Part shown: positions 25,714 to 34,378 of the stretch, piece by piece
Position numbering within the stretch: the stretch's first letter is position 1
Layout: the number at the start of each line of letters is the position of its first letter
From: CAWJMN01 sp963844055
GTDB taxonomy: Bacteria; Planctomycetota; Planctomycetia; Pirellulales; Pirellulaceae
NCBI GenBank assembly: GCA_963844055.1
Contig: CAWJMN010000002.1
Span: forward strand, 806,001 to 870,000
DNA length: 64,000 bases
Direction: 5' to 3'
Translations under genes and position numbers: made by a program
The notes under the pieces: model-generated
Told to the model about the DNA's origin: nothing
The model's database searches: none
The model's input: the letters and a program-made list of their open reading frames with translations, nothing else

Positions 25714-26460
25714 CTAGGCCACATCCAGATCGAAGGCGGCCCACTCTCGGCGATAGCGAATCTCCTGCGAGTGCAAGACGCCAACAACCGCCCCAGAGAC
25801 CAGCGTAATCGCGCTGCCAAGCACTTGGCCGTACCAGGGAACAAAGAATTCTGTCAGCGTGCCACCAACCGTCAGGGGCAGCGTCATTAAACTGAGCGGC
25901 CACGCTGCCAAAAGTAGCAACGAATACAACACAATCTTGCCCCAGCGGCGATTCGCCTGTTCTAGTTCGTCTCCCAGGCGTATTCCAAAATACAGAAAGC
26001 TTCCCAGCCAGAGTGACAAAAATCCAACCACACCGACACTGGCGGTTACAGACGACAGGCGAAAGGTCTCCGTCCCAAACAGGCAGTGATCCGCCATCGT
26101 AAGAAACAACAGCGTCGAAACAAACAGAACAAACCGCAGCATCACGCGGCCAACATACTGCGGCACCGATTCTGCCAGGTCTTGTGCCCAAAACAGTTCA
26201 AACCACAATTGCATTTTGTCGCGCCAGCCAACGGTTCGGCGCAGCTCTTCGGCAATCTCTGCGGGATCGCCAAAACGAGCCTGAGTAGCGGCCAAAGCGA
26301 CTTGCTCATCCCCTTGGCGATCCATCTCTTCCACAAAGATCGCTTGCAGCTGTTCGAGAAACTCGCTGCGGATCCGTTTGCGTCGCGCCAGGGGAACGGC
26401 CAATGGTCGTACGACCCTTTCCACCAGAATCATCAATTCGCGGGTGATGGATTCAGACAT
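25714..26460 (-). CDS. HAAS-domain-like membrane protein, partner of the PadR regulator
   Basis: 248 residues. The first 85 residues are helical and charged, with QVALAATQARFGDPAEIAEELRR, the pattern of the HAAS domain that accompanies PadR genes. Then come four to five predicted membrane helices. The start ATG lies inside the end of the padR gene: the frames overlap by 28 bp, so the two are translationally coupled. PadR-HAAS pairs often control membrane or envelope stress, with the membrane protein as sensor or target. No enzyme motif is present. The exact role is unknown. Confidence 0.75.
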   Translation of the reverse strand: MSESITRELMILVERVVRPLAVPLARRKRIRSEFLEQLQAIFVEEMDRQGDEQVALAATQARFGDPAEIAEELRRTVGWRDKMQLWFELFWAQDLAESVPQYVGRVMLRFVLFVSTLLFLTMADHCLFGTETFRLSSVTASVGVVGFLSLWLGSFLYFGIRLGDELEQANRRWGKIVLYSLLLLAAWPLSLMTLPLTVGGTLTEFFVPWYGQVLGSAITLVSGAVVGVLHSQEIRYRREWAAFDLDVA

Positions 26461-26801
26461 GGAGTCACTCCTAAAATACCGCCGACGACCGAAACAAACT
26501 CACGCCACTGCTTTCGCTCTTGGTTCAGCGTCCCCTTCCCCTTACGCGTCAAACGGTAGACGCGGCGCGGAGCCCCCTTTTGCCCCGCAGGAACGGCCGC
26601 AGCCACCGACTCCACTAGCCCGGCCGCTTCTAATCGATACAGGGCCGGGTAAAGCGAGCCCTCCTTGAGCTTCAACAGCCCACAGCCAGCCGCATCCAGC
26701 CGCTGCAAAATCCCCAGGCCATGCGATTCACCCGATTCTAGGGACGCCAGAATCATCGCATCGAGATGGCCACGCAATTGATCGCCGGTGATGGTTGTCA
26801 T
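26433..26801 (-). CDS. PadR-family transcriptional regulator
   Basis: 122 residues. The PadR winged helix is clear: LRGHLDAMILASLESGESHGLGILQRL, then KLKEGSLYPALYRLEAAGLVES, where EGSLYPALYRLE is the recognition helix, and PRRVYRLTRKGKGTL in the wing. The C-terminal dimerisation helix is short, placing it in the small PadR-s2 group. The gene overlaps its downstream membrane-protein partner by 28 bp. A TATAATAAAGG stretch sits right before the ATG on the coding strand and provides a ribosome-binding site. Ligand unknown. Confidence 0.9.
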   Translation of the reverse strand: MTTITGDQLRGHLDAMILASLESGESHGLGILQRLDAAGCGLLKLKEGSLYPALYRLEAAGLVESVAAAVPAGQKGAPRRVYRLTRKGKGTLNQERKQWREFVSVVGGILGVTPCLNPSPAN

Positions 26802-26962
26802 GCCTTTATTATAGACAGGCTAAAATAACAAAGGCAAGAGGATTTTTTAGAATTTGTTCTGGTTGAGATTTCCGGTCTTGTGGATAAAGAAACAGGGTGA
26901 GGCATCGTATGAATACCTCACCCCGTTACATGGAGTTTGCTACCGAAAGCTGGTCATTCTGA

Positions 26963-29900
26963 TTATTTGGATACTTCTGAAGTTCTTTCCAGAACAAATC
27001 GAATGTCCTTCTGATTCTTCTCTGCGTCTTTCTTATCTGCATTTCGTATGGGTTGACCAGGACGATAGGCAGTTAACTTCAAAGGAACATCGGGAAGCTT
27101 TGCGAGTCGAAATTTCCCTTCCGAGTCCGTTACGGTGCGAGGTTGTCCTGTGGTTGCTGACCAAGGGAGATCGTCGCCATTTTCATCTTGAGCAGCGATG
27201 TGTACCCCTGCCAGAGGCTTGCCTTCTAAATCTACGACTCTTCCCGATAAAGTCTGTGAAAGTCTTATAAGGTAGGCATCGGGGAGTTCCAGATCGCTTT
27301 TTGTATCAATTGGAATTTGAGGATGGGAACTGATGAGTTGCCAGAAAACCGGAGACGCAGAATTGTAAGGCATCACCTCTACGTGATAGTGGTCGCCTGC
27401 CTTTAGACCAGTCAGTTTATATATACCTCTATCGTCTGTGGCAAAAGTGCCGATGGGCCTACTTTGCATTCCTCTTGAGCCTTCTATGGTGACAGGAATG
27501 CTGCGGTGGAGTAAAACCGAAACTCCCACGGCGGGTTTGTCGTCTAGCATGACGCGTCCTGTCAGAGCAACGCCAGGCCTTTTTAGTCGTTCCGCTTCTT
27601 GTTCTTCTTGATCATCGGTGCAGCGTAGTACCAATGGATCTTTTTGCTCAACTGCCGTTTTTCTACCATCGAAGTTTTCGTCCGAGACTTGAAACTCAAG
27701 CTGTGTCAAAAGACCTTCCGGGATTTGCATCACAAACTTTCCTTCTTTGTCGGTCCGCCCGGAGCCCACTGTTCGGAAAGCTTTTTGGGCATTAACAGCC
27801 TTGTTTGCCAAGGGCTGTCCCTGTTTGCCAAGCAATTGTCCCTTCAGTTCTTGGGCTTCCATCAGTGAGATCACTGGCAGTTCGTAACCTTCCGTATTGT
27901 CGGGGACATTCACAGCTTCTTGCCAGCGCGACAGATGCGTGGAGTAGCCAGGAGTTGACGAGACTACGTGGAAGTCGATAGGTCCAGATAGCACATTGGC
28001 TTCATACTTTCCATGTTCATCTGTGGTAACAATGCCGTAACTAAGGCGGCCACTCCGAAAGAAAATATCCAGATTGGAAAGTGGCTTTTGCGATTTCTTT
28101 CCACGGACCAGCCCATGAACTTTTCTAGTTCGATCCAGTTTTATTTCTAGTGAAGTAGGAAGGCCATCGTCGACACGAGCATTTTGGGGAACTCGTGGAC
28201 GTACTGGCCACGAGTCTTCTACTCGGATGTATGCATCGATAGAACCGCCTGCAATTGCTGGTATGTGGAAATGCCCCTGCTTGTCGGTTAGCACTTCTGC
28301 ATGTCCTGTGGCACTTGGAATTATTTCAGACTGTTGTGTGGAAATTAGAATTCTCACATTTCCAACATACGCAGGATCTCCCATTAGCTTCCCTTGGATA
28401 CTGCCGGTTTGGCAAAGCTGCATGCGTTTTGTCGTTACCTGTGAAGCATTGGGGACTGGCCAATCCATTCGCATGCGCTGCTGGCCATAGTGGGGATGGT
28501 CTGCACTTAGGGTGTAGAGTTTTTGAGTGTCTATGCCCTGTAGCGTGACTCGTCCATCCGCATTTGTGCGATTTGCAAAAAGAGATCGCAATTTGTCTGG
28601 CATGATGTCAGAGCCAAGTGGCGTATTGTAATTCCACGGAGAAACCAAGGCATCGCTAACTGGTTTTCCCGACGGCGACAAGATTTGAAACGAGGCATTC
28701 GTTAAAGGAGGCAATCGAATTTCGAGAGGCTCTTGGCTGTTTTCAAACATTTGGCGGTAAGGGGTTGCGGAGCCAAGGCTGTAGATTTTGGAGTACGCCC
28801 AAATGGATCGAAGGCTTTGTCGTCGCATCTTGTGCGGAGGAATTCTCAGTTCAAAGCGGCCATCTTGATCCGTGCGTGTTTCTAGAACGGTTTGATTATC
28901 TGATAGGGGGAGCACCACGTAAGCGTCAGCCACTCCTTTGCCGTCTTCGGAGATGACTTTTCCTCGCACAATACGAGTCTCTTCTGCATTTTCGACGTTC
29001 TTGGGGGAAGCTTGGGGTGCCGAAGCGGCAGGACCTGGGACCTGTGCAAACAAAACCGTTGTGCATACGGCAAGCACCAGTAGGGCAGCTGAAAAGCGTG
29101 CCCTGGGGCTGAGGCGGATTTCGACAGCGTGGTTGCCACTTGATAAAATCCGCTTGAGCCTTTTTTCGAGTTCGGTTGGTGAAGATTCACCCATTCCTAG
29201 TGATGCAAGGGCACCAGAGTGTTGCATGGATCGCTCCGCAACGTCGACAATGGTTGCAGCGTACTCGCTAGATGCAGCGCTTGCCCGAGAGGCAATATCA
29301 TCGCAGATCATTTCACGCGTTTCCGAGATGCGGCGCATCATTCGATAGAGCAGCGGGTTCCACCAGTGCAGAACCTGAGAAGCGCCTGTAAGTCCTGTCA
29401 TCCAGTGATCCCTTCTTGCGATGTGGGAGAGCTCGTGAACGAAGATGCTGTGTAACTGAGAGGGAGTGAATTGGGTTTCGGCATCTTCGGGGATGAGGAC
29501 CGTTGGTGTGATAACTCCGACGACGGCCGGAGCAGGCAAGCCACTTGCAGATAGGAGCGGAATTTCTGCAGGAATTCCGACATGATGGGCTGCGGCGGAA
29601 AGCGTTTGCCTTACTGCTGCAGAATGAACAGGGGTGCAGTGCTGCAGCAACTTTCGGCAGCGGAAGTAATTTTTTAGCTGGAAGAGAAGCACGGCCACTG
29701 ACCCCAGAATCCAGGTGATCAGCACGGCATCGACTACAAAATGGAAGGTTGGTACGGACAAAAATGGGATGGCTGAAAGTGCTTGGGGTTTCTCGCTGGA
29801 ATCCTGGGCCATGGGAGAAGAGACAGCGACTTTTGCTGGGGAAGCTGTTGAGGCTTGCGATTCTGGTGCTTGTTCAGCTATTGGGTGTGTGGCGTTTACA

Positions 29901-30181
29901 TCTGAAGGAATTGACAGGGGGATGGCAGTGAAAGCTTCAGCAGGAAGGGCTTTTGCGGTCGTCCACGATTGGGCGATAGGCAGTTGCCCCAGTCCAAAAA
30001 ACCACGCCAAGATCACTAGCAGCGGTGCAAGCAAGCTTGCCAAAATGCCAGACAATAAGGCTGCATACTGCTTGGGAAGTGAGCGGAAGAGGTAAGACGA
30101 CGATAAAGCAACAGCCATGATCAACACGCTGGCAATCGCCAAATTGGCCATCCACAAACGGAGTGATTCGATGAGCATCAT
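26963..30181 (-). CDS. BlaR1-like M56 peptidase with carboxypeptidase-regulatory-like repeats
   Basis: 1072 residues. Residues 1-~330 form an M56 domain: membrane helices, then VHELSHIARRDHW with the zinc motif HELSH at 249-253 and the downstream CDDIAS. A further helix lies at about residue 365. The rest (about 395-1072) is outside the membrane and contains about six CarboxypepD_reg/Ig-like modules that start like VRGKVISEDGKGVADAYV and LSGRVVDLEGKPLAGVHI. In BlaR1 the outer domain is a penicillin-binding sensor; here it is replaced by these beta modules. It starts 2 bp from the end of the blaI gene, with GGAGG upstream, so they form a signal pair. Signal unknown. Confidence 0.88.
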   Translation of the reverse strand: MMLIESLRLWMANLAIASVLIMAVALSSSYLFRSLPKQYAALLSGILASLLAPLLVILAWFFGLGQLPIAQSWTTAKALPAEAFTAIPLSIPSDVNATHPIAEQAPESQASTASPAKVAVSSPMAQDSSEKPQALSAIPFLSVPTFHFVVDAVLITWILGSVAVLLFQLKNYFRCRKLLQHCTPVHSAAVRQTLSAAAHHVGIPAEIPLLSASGLPAPAVVGVITPTVLIPEDAETQFTPSQLHSIFVHELSHIARRDHWMTGLTGASQVLHWWNPLLYRMMRRISETREMICDDIASRASAASSEYAATIVDVAERSMQHSGALASLGMGESSPTELEKRLKRILSSGNHAVEIRLSPRARFSAALLVLAVCTTVLFAQVPGPAASAPQASPKNVENAEETRIVRGKVISEDGKGVADAYVVLPLSDNQTVLETRTDQDGRFELRIPPHKMRRQSLRSIWAYSKIYSLGSATPYRQMFENSQEPLEIRLPPLTNASFQILSPSGKPVSDALVSPWNYNTPLGSDIMPDKLRSLFANRTNADGRVTLQGIDTQKLYTLSADHPHYGQQRMRMDWPVPNASQVTTKRMQLCQTGSIQGKLMGDPAYVGNVRILISTQQSEIIPSATGHAEVLTDKQGHFHIPAIAGGSIDAYIRVEDSWPVRPRVPQNARVDDGLPTSLEIKLDRTRKVHGLVRGKKSQKPLSNLDIFFRSGRLSYGIVTTDEHGKYEANVLSGPIDFHVVSSTPGYSTHLSRWQEAVNVPDNTEGYELPVISLMEAQELKGQLLGKQGQPLANKAVNAQKAFRTVGSGRTDKEGKFVMQIPEGLLTQLEFQVSDENFDGRKTAVEQKDPLVLRCTDDQEEQEAERLKRPGVALTGRVMLDDKPAVGVSVLLHRSIPVTIEGSRGMQSRPIGTFATDDRGIYKLTGLKAGDHYHVEVMPYNSASPVFWQLISSHPQIPIDTKSDLELPDAYLIRLSQTLSGRVVDLEGKPLAGVHIAAQDENGDDLPWSATTGQPRTVTDSEGKFRLAKLPDVPLKLTAYRPGQPIRNADKKDAEKNQKDIRFVLERTSEVSK

Positions 30182-30182
30182 C

Positions 30183-30587
30183 CTATCCTCCCTTTCGCTT
30201 TTTCGGTGGTGCGGCGTGACCTTCCAGCATCGACTTCAAACGCTCTAGCTCTGCCTTGGAGACTTTCTGAGTGCCTAGCAGGCTGAGAATGAACTGCGAG
30301 GGAGAACCGCCAAAGAAGTTCCCTACAAAGTCTGTTGCCATGTGTGCTTTTGTGGGTTCTTGATCGACAGCAGCGTGATACCGAAAGACTCCATCGACTT
30401 TCTCTCGTCGAAGCCAGCCTCGCTTTTCGAGGCGATCCACTAAATTCAGCGTGGTCGTCCGACCAACCTCTCGCTGCGTACAGGTTGCCTCCCAAATCTC
30501 GGCAACAGTGAGTCCTGCCTTCGCCTTCCAAAGCAATTGCAGGATCTCAAACTGGGCTGGGGTAAGATCACCTTCGGGGTCTGGCAT
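30183..30587 (-). CDS. BlaI/MecI-family transcriptional repressor
   Basis: 134 residues. The N-terminal winged helix shows LTPAQFEILQLLWKAKAGLTVAEIWEA and GRTTTLNLVDRLEKRGWLRRE, the family core; the C-terminal helices form the dimer. In the classical system an M56 protease triggers cleavage of this repressor, and the cleavage site would lie in the dimer domain. The gene has a strong AAGGAGG ribosome-binding site and directly precedes the M56 gene. Two palindromic sites and a promoter lie upstream. A Lys-rich C-terminus (PPKKRKGG) is unusual but not diagnostic. Confidence 0.92.
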   Translation of the reverse strand: MPDPEGDLTPAQFEILQLLWKAKAGLTVAEIWEATCTQREVGRTTTLNLVDRLEKRGWLRREKVDGVFRYHAAVDQEPTKAHMATDFVGNFFGGSPSQFILSLLGTQKVSKAELERLKSMLEGHAAPPKKRKGG

Positions 30588-30611
30588 GGCAAAGCCTCCT
30601 TGTCCACATAA

Positions 30612-30660
30612 ACGACACGTGTCGTCACGTGTTGTAATCGACGCCGACAGGTGTCGTCAA
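30612..30660 (-). promoter_or_regulatory. Promoter and double operator of the blaI-M56 operon
   Basis: Reading the minus strand, TTGACG (30660-30655), a 17-bp spacer and TTACAA (30637-30632) make a possible promoter. A perfect 14-bp palindrome ACGACACGTGTCGT lies at 30612-30625 just downstream of the -10. A 12-bp near-palindrome CGACAGGTGTCG lies at 30645-30656 inside the spacer. Their centres are 32 bp apart, about three helix turns. BlaI-type repressors bind GACA/TGTC-like dyads in just this arrangement, so autorepression is likely. Confidence 0.7.
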
Positions 30661-30810
30661 CACGATTTTCCGAAAACTTTTTTCGACGTTTTACGGCCCA
30701 AGGGGATTGGCGAACCTTTGCCATGGCAAAGCCAAGCTCCGTTGCCTGCGAAATAAAGACACCCCGGCACCCTGGCGCTTGGGTTGGTCAGGCGAGGTAT
30801 CATAAGTCTC

Positions 30811-31266
30811 ATGAACGGTAAACTCTCCGACGAAACCTTTGCGCAGATCGAAGCACTCTGTGATGCGGGCAACGCCGCCATGGATGAAGGCGACTACGAA
30901 GACGCCCTGAGCAGCTTCGTTGCCGCATGGGAGCTTCTGCCCGAGCCGCGCTCGAAGTGGGATGCAGCCACTTGGATTTTGAGCTCAATTGCCGACGCGC
31001 ATTTCTTTCAAGACAACTTTGCCGCCATGCGAGAGCCGCTGATGCTGGCGATGCAAGGAGACGATGCCCGCGCTAACCCGTTCCTGCGTCTACGCCTGGG
31101 ACAATGCTTGTTCGAGCTGGGGGAACAAAGGGAAGCAGCGAACTGGCTGGCCGGTGCCTACCTTCAAGAAGGAACCAAGCTGTTCGAGGATGAGGACCCC
31201 AAGTACTTAGATTTCATCAAGTCTCAATTAGAACCTCCGGCAGGTGGCTGGCCTGAAGGATGGTAA
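30811..31266 (+). CDS. Tetratricopeptide-repeat-like protein
   Basis: 151 residues from the ATG at 30811; the open frame extends to 30784 but without a better start. The sequence is all alpha-helical with TPR-like pairs: ALCDAGNAAMDEGDYEDALSSFVAAWELLPEPRSKW, then a second pair through LRLGQCLFELGEQREAANWLAGAYLQEG. The acidic C-terminus ends in GGWPEGW. Proteins of this kind are often found as immunity or scaffold proteins, but no toxin gene is adjacent. It is divergent from the blaI operon. Function unknown. Confidence 0.7.
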   Translation: MNGKLSDETFAQIEALCDAGNAAMDEGDYEDALSSFVAAWELLPEPRSKWDAATWILSSIADAHFFQDNFAAMREPLMLAMQGDDARANPFLRLRLGQCLFELGEQREAANWLAGAYLQEGTKLFEDEDPKYLDFIKSQLEPPAGGWPEGW

Positions 31267-31341
31267 AAAGCATCTGCCAATTTGTCGCTTTGGCAAATGA
31301 TCTAGCATCTAAAGCAATCGCTCTTTCACAAGAAGAACCCC

Positions 31342-31659
31342 ATGACCACACCTTACACGCACCTCCTCGATCTTGCCCAGCAAGTCGCTCCGCCGGAAAG
31401 CGGCATGGTCAACAAGGTCGTTTTTCAGGATGAGCAGATCAAGGCGGTTGTCTTTTCCTTTGCGGCCGGGGCAGAGCTGGCGCAGCATAAAGCGCCGAAG
31501 CCTGCCATGCTCTATTTTGTCTCGGGAGAGGGGGCGGTTGGGTTGGGAGAGGACAAGCAGCCTGCCCAAGCGGGGACATGGGTTCACATGCCGGCCGGGC
31601 TGGTTCACTCGATCCACGCCAAGACAGCATTGGTCATGCTGCTGGTGCTGCTCAAGTAG
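31342..31659 (+). CDS. Small cupin-domain protein
   Basis: 105 residues forming a single cupin barrel: FSFAAGAELAQHKAPKPAML (motif 1, one histidine kept), SGEGAVGLGEDKQPAQAGTWVHMPAGLVHSIHAK (motif 2, with the second histidine pair). The metal site looks reduced compared with enzymatic cupins. It lies 32 bp before the guanine-deaminase-like gene on the same strand and could share its transcript. Role is unknown; single-domain cupins may be isomerases, dioxygenases or small-molecule sensors. Confidence 0.8.
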   Translation: MTTPYTHLLDLAQQVAPPESGMVNKVVFQDEQIKAVVFSFAAGAELAQHKAPKPAMLYFVSGEGAVGLGEDKQPAQAGTWVHMPAGLVHSIHAKTALVMLLVLLK

Positions 31660-31691
31660 TTTTCGCATCCTTTTTTGGCGGTACTTTTACG

Positions 31692-32162
31692 ATGCTGAAA
31701 CCGGAATACCTGCGTATAGCGATCGAGCTTTCCCGCGAAAAGATGGAGGCGAATGAGGGGGGCCCGTTTGGAGCGGTCATCGTTCGCAATGATCAGATTA
31801 TTGGCCGTGGCTGGAACCGTGTTACCTCTACCAATGATCCCACCGCCCATGCGGAGGTGGTCGCCATCCGCGATGCGTGTCAGCAGGTGAAGGATTTTAC
31901 GCTTTCAGGGTGCGAGCTTTACACCAGCTGTGAACCTTGCCCCATGTGCCTCGCGGCAATTTACTGGTCGCGGCTCGACCGGGTCTACTTTGCCAGCACC
32001 GCGCAAGATGCTGCCGCAGCCGGCTTTGACGACCAAAACATTTATCGCGAGCTTTCACTGCCGATAGCCAATCGCTCGATCCCCATGCAGCAGGCCATGC
32101 GCGACGAGGCGAATCTTGTTTTTGCCGAATGGCTGAAGAAGGAAGACCGGATTGCGTATTAG
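31692..32162 (+). CDS. Nucleoside/guanine deaminase-like enzyme
   Basis: 156 residues. The cytidine-deaminase-fold zinc site is complete: THAE-type motif in PTAHAEVVAIRDAC (His and catalytic Glu) and TSCEPCPMC (two Cys). The surrounding sequence GGPFGAVIVRNDQIIGRGWNRVTSTNDPTAHAE and the ending with AEWLKKED match the GuaD-type guanine deaminases more than TadA, which is usually longer at the N-terminus. The reaction would be guanine to xanthine plus ammonia in the cytoplasm. The frame is open from 31578, but 31692 gives the family start. It lies behind the cupin gene. Confidence 0.85.
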   Translation: MLKPEYLRIAIELSREKMEANEGGPFGAVIVRNDQIIGRGWNRVTSTNDPTAHAEVVAIRDACQQVKDFTLSGCELYTSCEPCPMCLAAIYWSRLDRVYFASTAQDAAAAGFDDQNIYRELSLPIANRSIPMQQAMRDEANLVFAEWLKKEDRIAY

Positions 32163-32249
32163 GGTGACGGCCTTGCGATGACAGGCTTATTATTGCGATC
32201 TATCAAGGGTTATCGAATCCTGGACACAACCCCAAACCTCCAATCAAGC

Positions 32250-34085
32250 ATGAAAACCATGACTCCCTCCCCGTCGCATACGTTGGCCTTTCTCGCTGCG
32301 GCGTTGCTATTGTCCTTTCATCAGGCCAACCTCCATGCGGATGAGGCCCAGCCTCCTCAAACCGTCCAGCAGATTGCGGATGGGTTTGATCCTCGCCAAG
32401 CCCCACTCGATGCCCAAGTGGTGCGTGAATGGACGAAAGAGGGAATCGTCTATCGCTATGTGACGTATCATGTCGGCACCTTCAAGGGGAAGCCGGCACG
32501 AATGGCTGGCTACTTCGCCTTTCCCGAAGGGGCCAAGCAGCTTCCTGCCCTGCTGCATTTGCACGGCGGTGGTCAGCGGGCCTTTTTGCATGAGGTCGAA
32601 TTCTACGCCAAGCGGGGCTATGCCTGCCTGTCGATCAATTGGGGTGGTCGAGAGATGGAAAATGCTCAGCCAGGCGAACCCAATACCGACTGGGGAGCAG
32701 TCGATCCCACGCAAAACAATGTCCCCGGCTATGCGAACCTCTTGCCGGGCGAAATGTATCTCGATGCGGCCGAGTCTCCTCGCAACAATAATTGGTACCT
32801 ATTAACGCTGGCAGCTCGGCGTGGCCTGACGTATTTGGAACAACAACCCGAAGCCGATGCCAATCGGCTAGGCGTCTATGGACACTCCATGGGAGGCAAT
32901 TTGACCGTCTATGTTTCGGGGACCGACAGCCGCGTCAAAGCAGCAGCTCCTTCTGTAGGAGGCTCTGGCTTTCGCCATGAAACATCTCCCCTGCTTCCTC
33001 AGGAAAAAAAGCCGCTACCCCATGGCAATCTCCAGCTCTTCAACGCCACCCTCGGGTTTGAGTCGTACGCTCCGCGAATCAAGGCCCCGCTGCTATGGCT
33101 GGGGGCGACGAATGATTTCCATGGGATCATGGATGACACTTACCGTACTGGTGTTCTCATTCCGCACGCAAACGTTCGCTACTCTTTCACGCCTCACATG
33201 AACCATCGGTTCACGCCCGCGTTTGCTGTCACTCGGCCGCTTTGGTTCGATCAACACCTCAAGGGGACTTTTACGTTCCCCGCAACTCCCGACTCCAAAC
33301 TCGTTCTCGATGGCAAAGATTCGATCGCAGAAATTCAGGTCAAGCCAGACGCTTCGAAACCGATCGAGGCAGTGCATATCTATTACTCCCTCGATCCCGA
33401 TCCTCGTGCCAGGTTCTGGCGCACTGCGACAGCTCAAGCTAGTAAGGGAGTCTGGACGGCCAAGCTCCCCATCCTTTCCGTTGACCAGCCCCTCTTTGCG
33501 TTTGCCAACGTCCACTATGCCCTCCCACCTTCGGAATCCGAGCCTCACGCCCGCCCTACGAAGCAATTTGCGATTAGCACGATGCTGCATACGGCCGCCC
33601 CTCAAGAATTACAGCAGGCCAAAGTAAGGCCCACCGACTCCGTTAGCCCACTCATTGAAGACTTCACGCACGACTGGGAAGATTGGTACCTGCTCGAAGC
33701 GGGCAACCCACACCACTGGGAATTTTCGACACGCAAGCTTTCCGATCCCAAATCGCAAGGCCAAGCGGGGCAATCGTTGGTTCTAGAACTCAAGTCCGAA
33801 AAGCCGAATGAACTGGTGATCGTGCTGACCGAAAACTTCTTTCGCTTCTACCGTGGCAAATCCGAAGAGTACGTCGCCGTCATACCGCTTCCCGGCGGCC
33901 CTGATCTACAAACCTTTGCGCTCAGGCCAAGCGACTTCCAATCGCCATCGGGAGAGCCTCTTGCCTCCTGGCAAAACATCGACATCCTCTCCCTGCGAGC
34001 CTATTACCAAAAGGGAGAGAAGCTCATGGGCAGCAAGCAGTGGCAGGGACCACTTCCCCAGTTTCAAAAACTGTACTGGAAGTAA
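32250..34085 (+). CDS. Secreted alpha/beta hydrolase with C-terminal beta-sandwich domain
   Basis: About 611 residues from the ATG at 32250 (open from 32178; the chosen start begins the signal peptide LAFLAAALLLSFHQANLHA). Residues 40-380 form an alpha/beta hydrolase of the dienelactone-hydrolase/acetyl-xylan-esterase type: LHLHGGGQRAF near the oxyanion hole, nucleophile elbow GHSMGG (Ser near residue 218), and a late FTPHMNHRF supplying the histidine. The C-terminal 200 residues resemble a jelly-roll domain (DWEDWYLLEAGNPHHWEF onward). It is likely an extracytoplasmic esterase or peptidase. The C-terminal domain may bind a carbohydrate. The gene ends 17 bp before the tfoX-like gene. Confidence 0.8.
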   Translation: MKTMTPSPSHTLAFLAAALLLSFHQANLHADEAQPPQTVQQIADGFDPRQAPLDAQVVREWTKEGIVYRYVTYHVGTFKGKPARMAGYFAFPEGAKQLPALLHLHGGGQRAFLHEVEFYAKRGYACLSINWGGREMENAQPGEPNTDWGAVDPTQNNVPGYANLLPGEMYLDAAESPRNNNWYLLTLAARRGLTYLEQQPEADANRLGVYGHSMGGNLTVYVSGTDSRVKAAAPSVGGSGFRHETSPLLPQEKKPLPHGNLQLFNATLGFESYAPRIKAPLLWLGATNDFHGIMDDTYRTGVLIPHANVRYSFTPHMNHRFTPAFAVTRPLWFDQHLKGTFTFPATPDSKLVLDGKDSIAEIQVKPDASKPIEAVHIYYSLDPDPRARFWRTATAQASKGVWTAKLPILSVDQPLFAFANVHYALPPSESEPHARPTKQFAISTMLHTAAPQELQQAKVRPTDSVSPLIEDFTHDWEDWYLLEAGNPHHWEFSTRKLSDPKSQGQAGQSLVLELKSEKPNELVIVLTENFFRFYRGKSEEYVAVIPLPGGPDLQTFALRPSDFQSPSGEPLASWQNIDILSLRAYYQKGEKLMGSKQWQGPLPQFQKLYWK

Positions 34086-34102
34086 ATAGGATTGATGCGG
34101 TC

Positions 34103-34369
34103 ATGACACAGCCCAGCGATTCGCCCATCGAAGCTCTGCTAAACCTAGGCCCTAAAAGCGCCCAGTGGCTGCGCGAAGCGGGCATTCACACCCTTGCCGA
34201 GCTTCGCCGAATGGGCCCCGTCGTCGCCTACCGCCTCGTTAAGCAAGAACAGCCCAAGGCAAGCCTTAACTTACTTTGGGCGTTGGCAGCGGGTTTGCAA
34301 GGAAAAGACTGGCGCAGCCTTTCGGCACAAGAGAAATCCCAACTCCTGCGCGAGGCAGATCTCGAATAA
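34103..34369 (+). CDS. TfoX C-terminal-domain protein
   Basis: 88 residues from the ATG at 34103. The whole protein is the helix-hairpin-helix-like TfoX_C domain: LLNLGPKSAQWLREAGIHTLAELRRMGPVVAYRLVK, then NLLWALAAGLQGKDWRSLS. The N-terminal TfoX domain is missing, as in many stand-alone members. TfoX/Sxy is linked to competence gene control in gammaproteobacteria, but stand-alone C-domains have no settled function. It follows the hydrolase gene at 17 bp and is convergent with the VOC gene. Confidence 0.88.
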   Translation: MTQPSDSPIEALLNLGPKSAQWLREAGIHTLAELRRMGPVVAYRLVKQEQPKASLNLLWALAAGLQGKDWRSLSAQEKSQLLREADLE

Positions 34370-34378
34370 CGCCATCCC

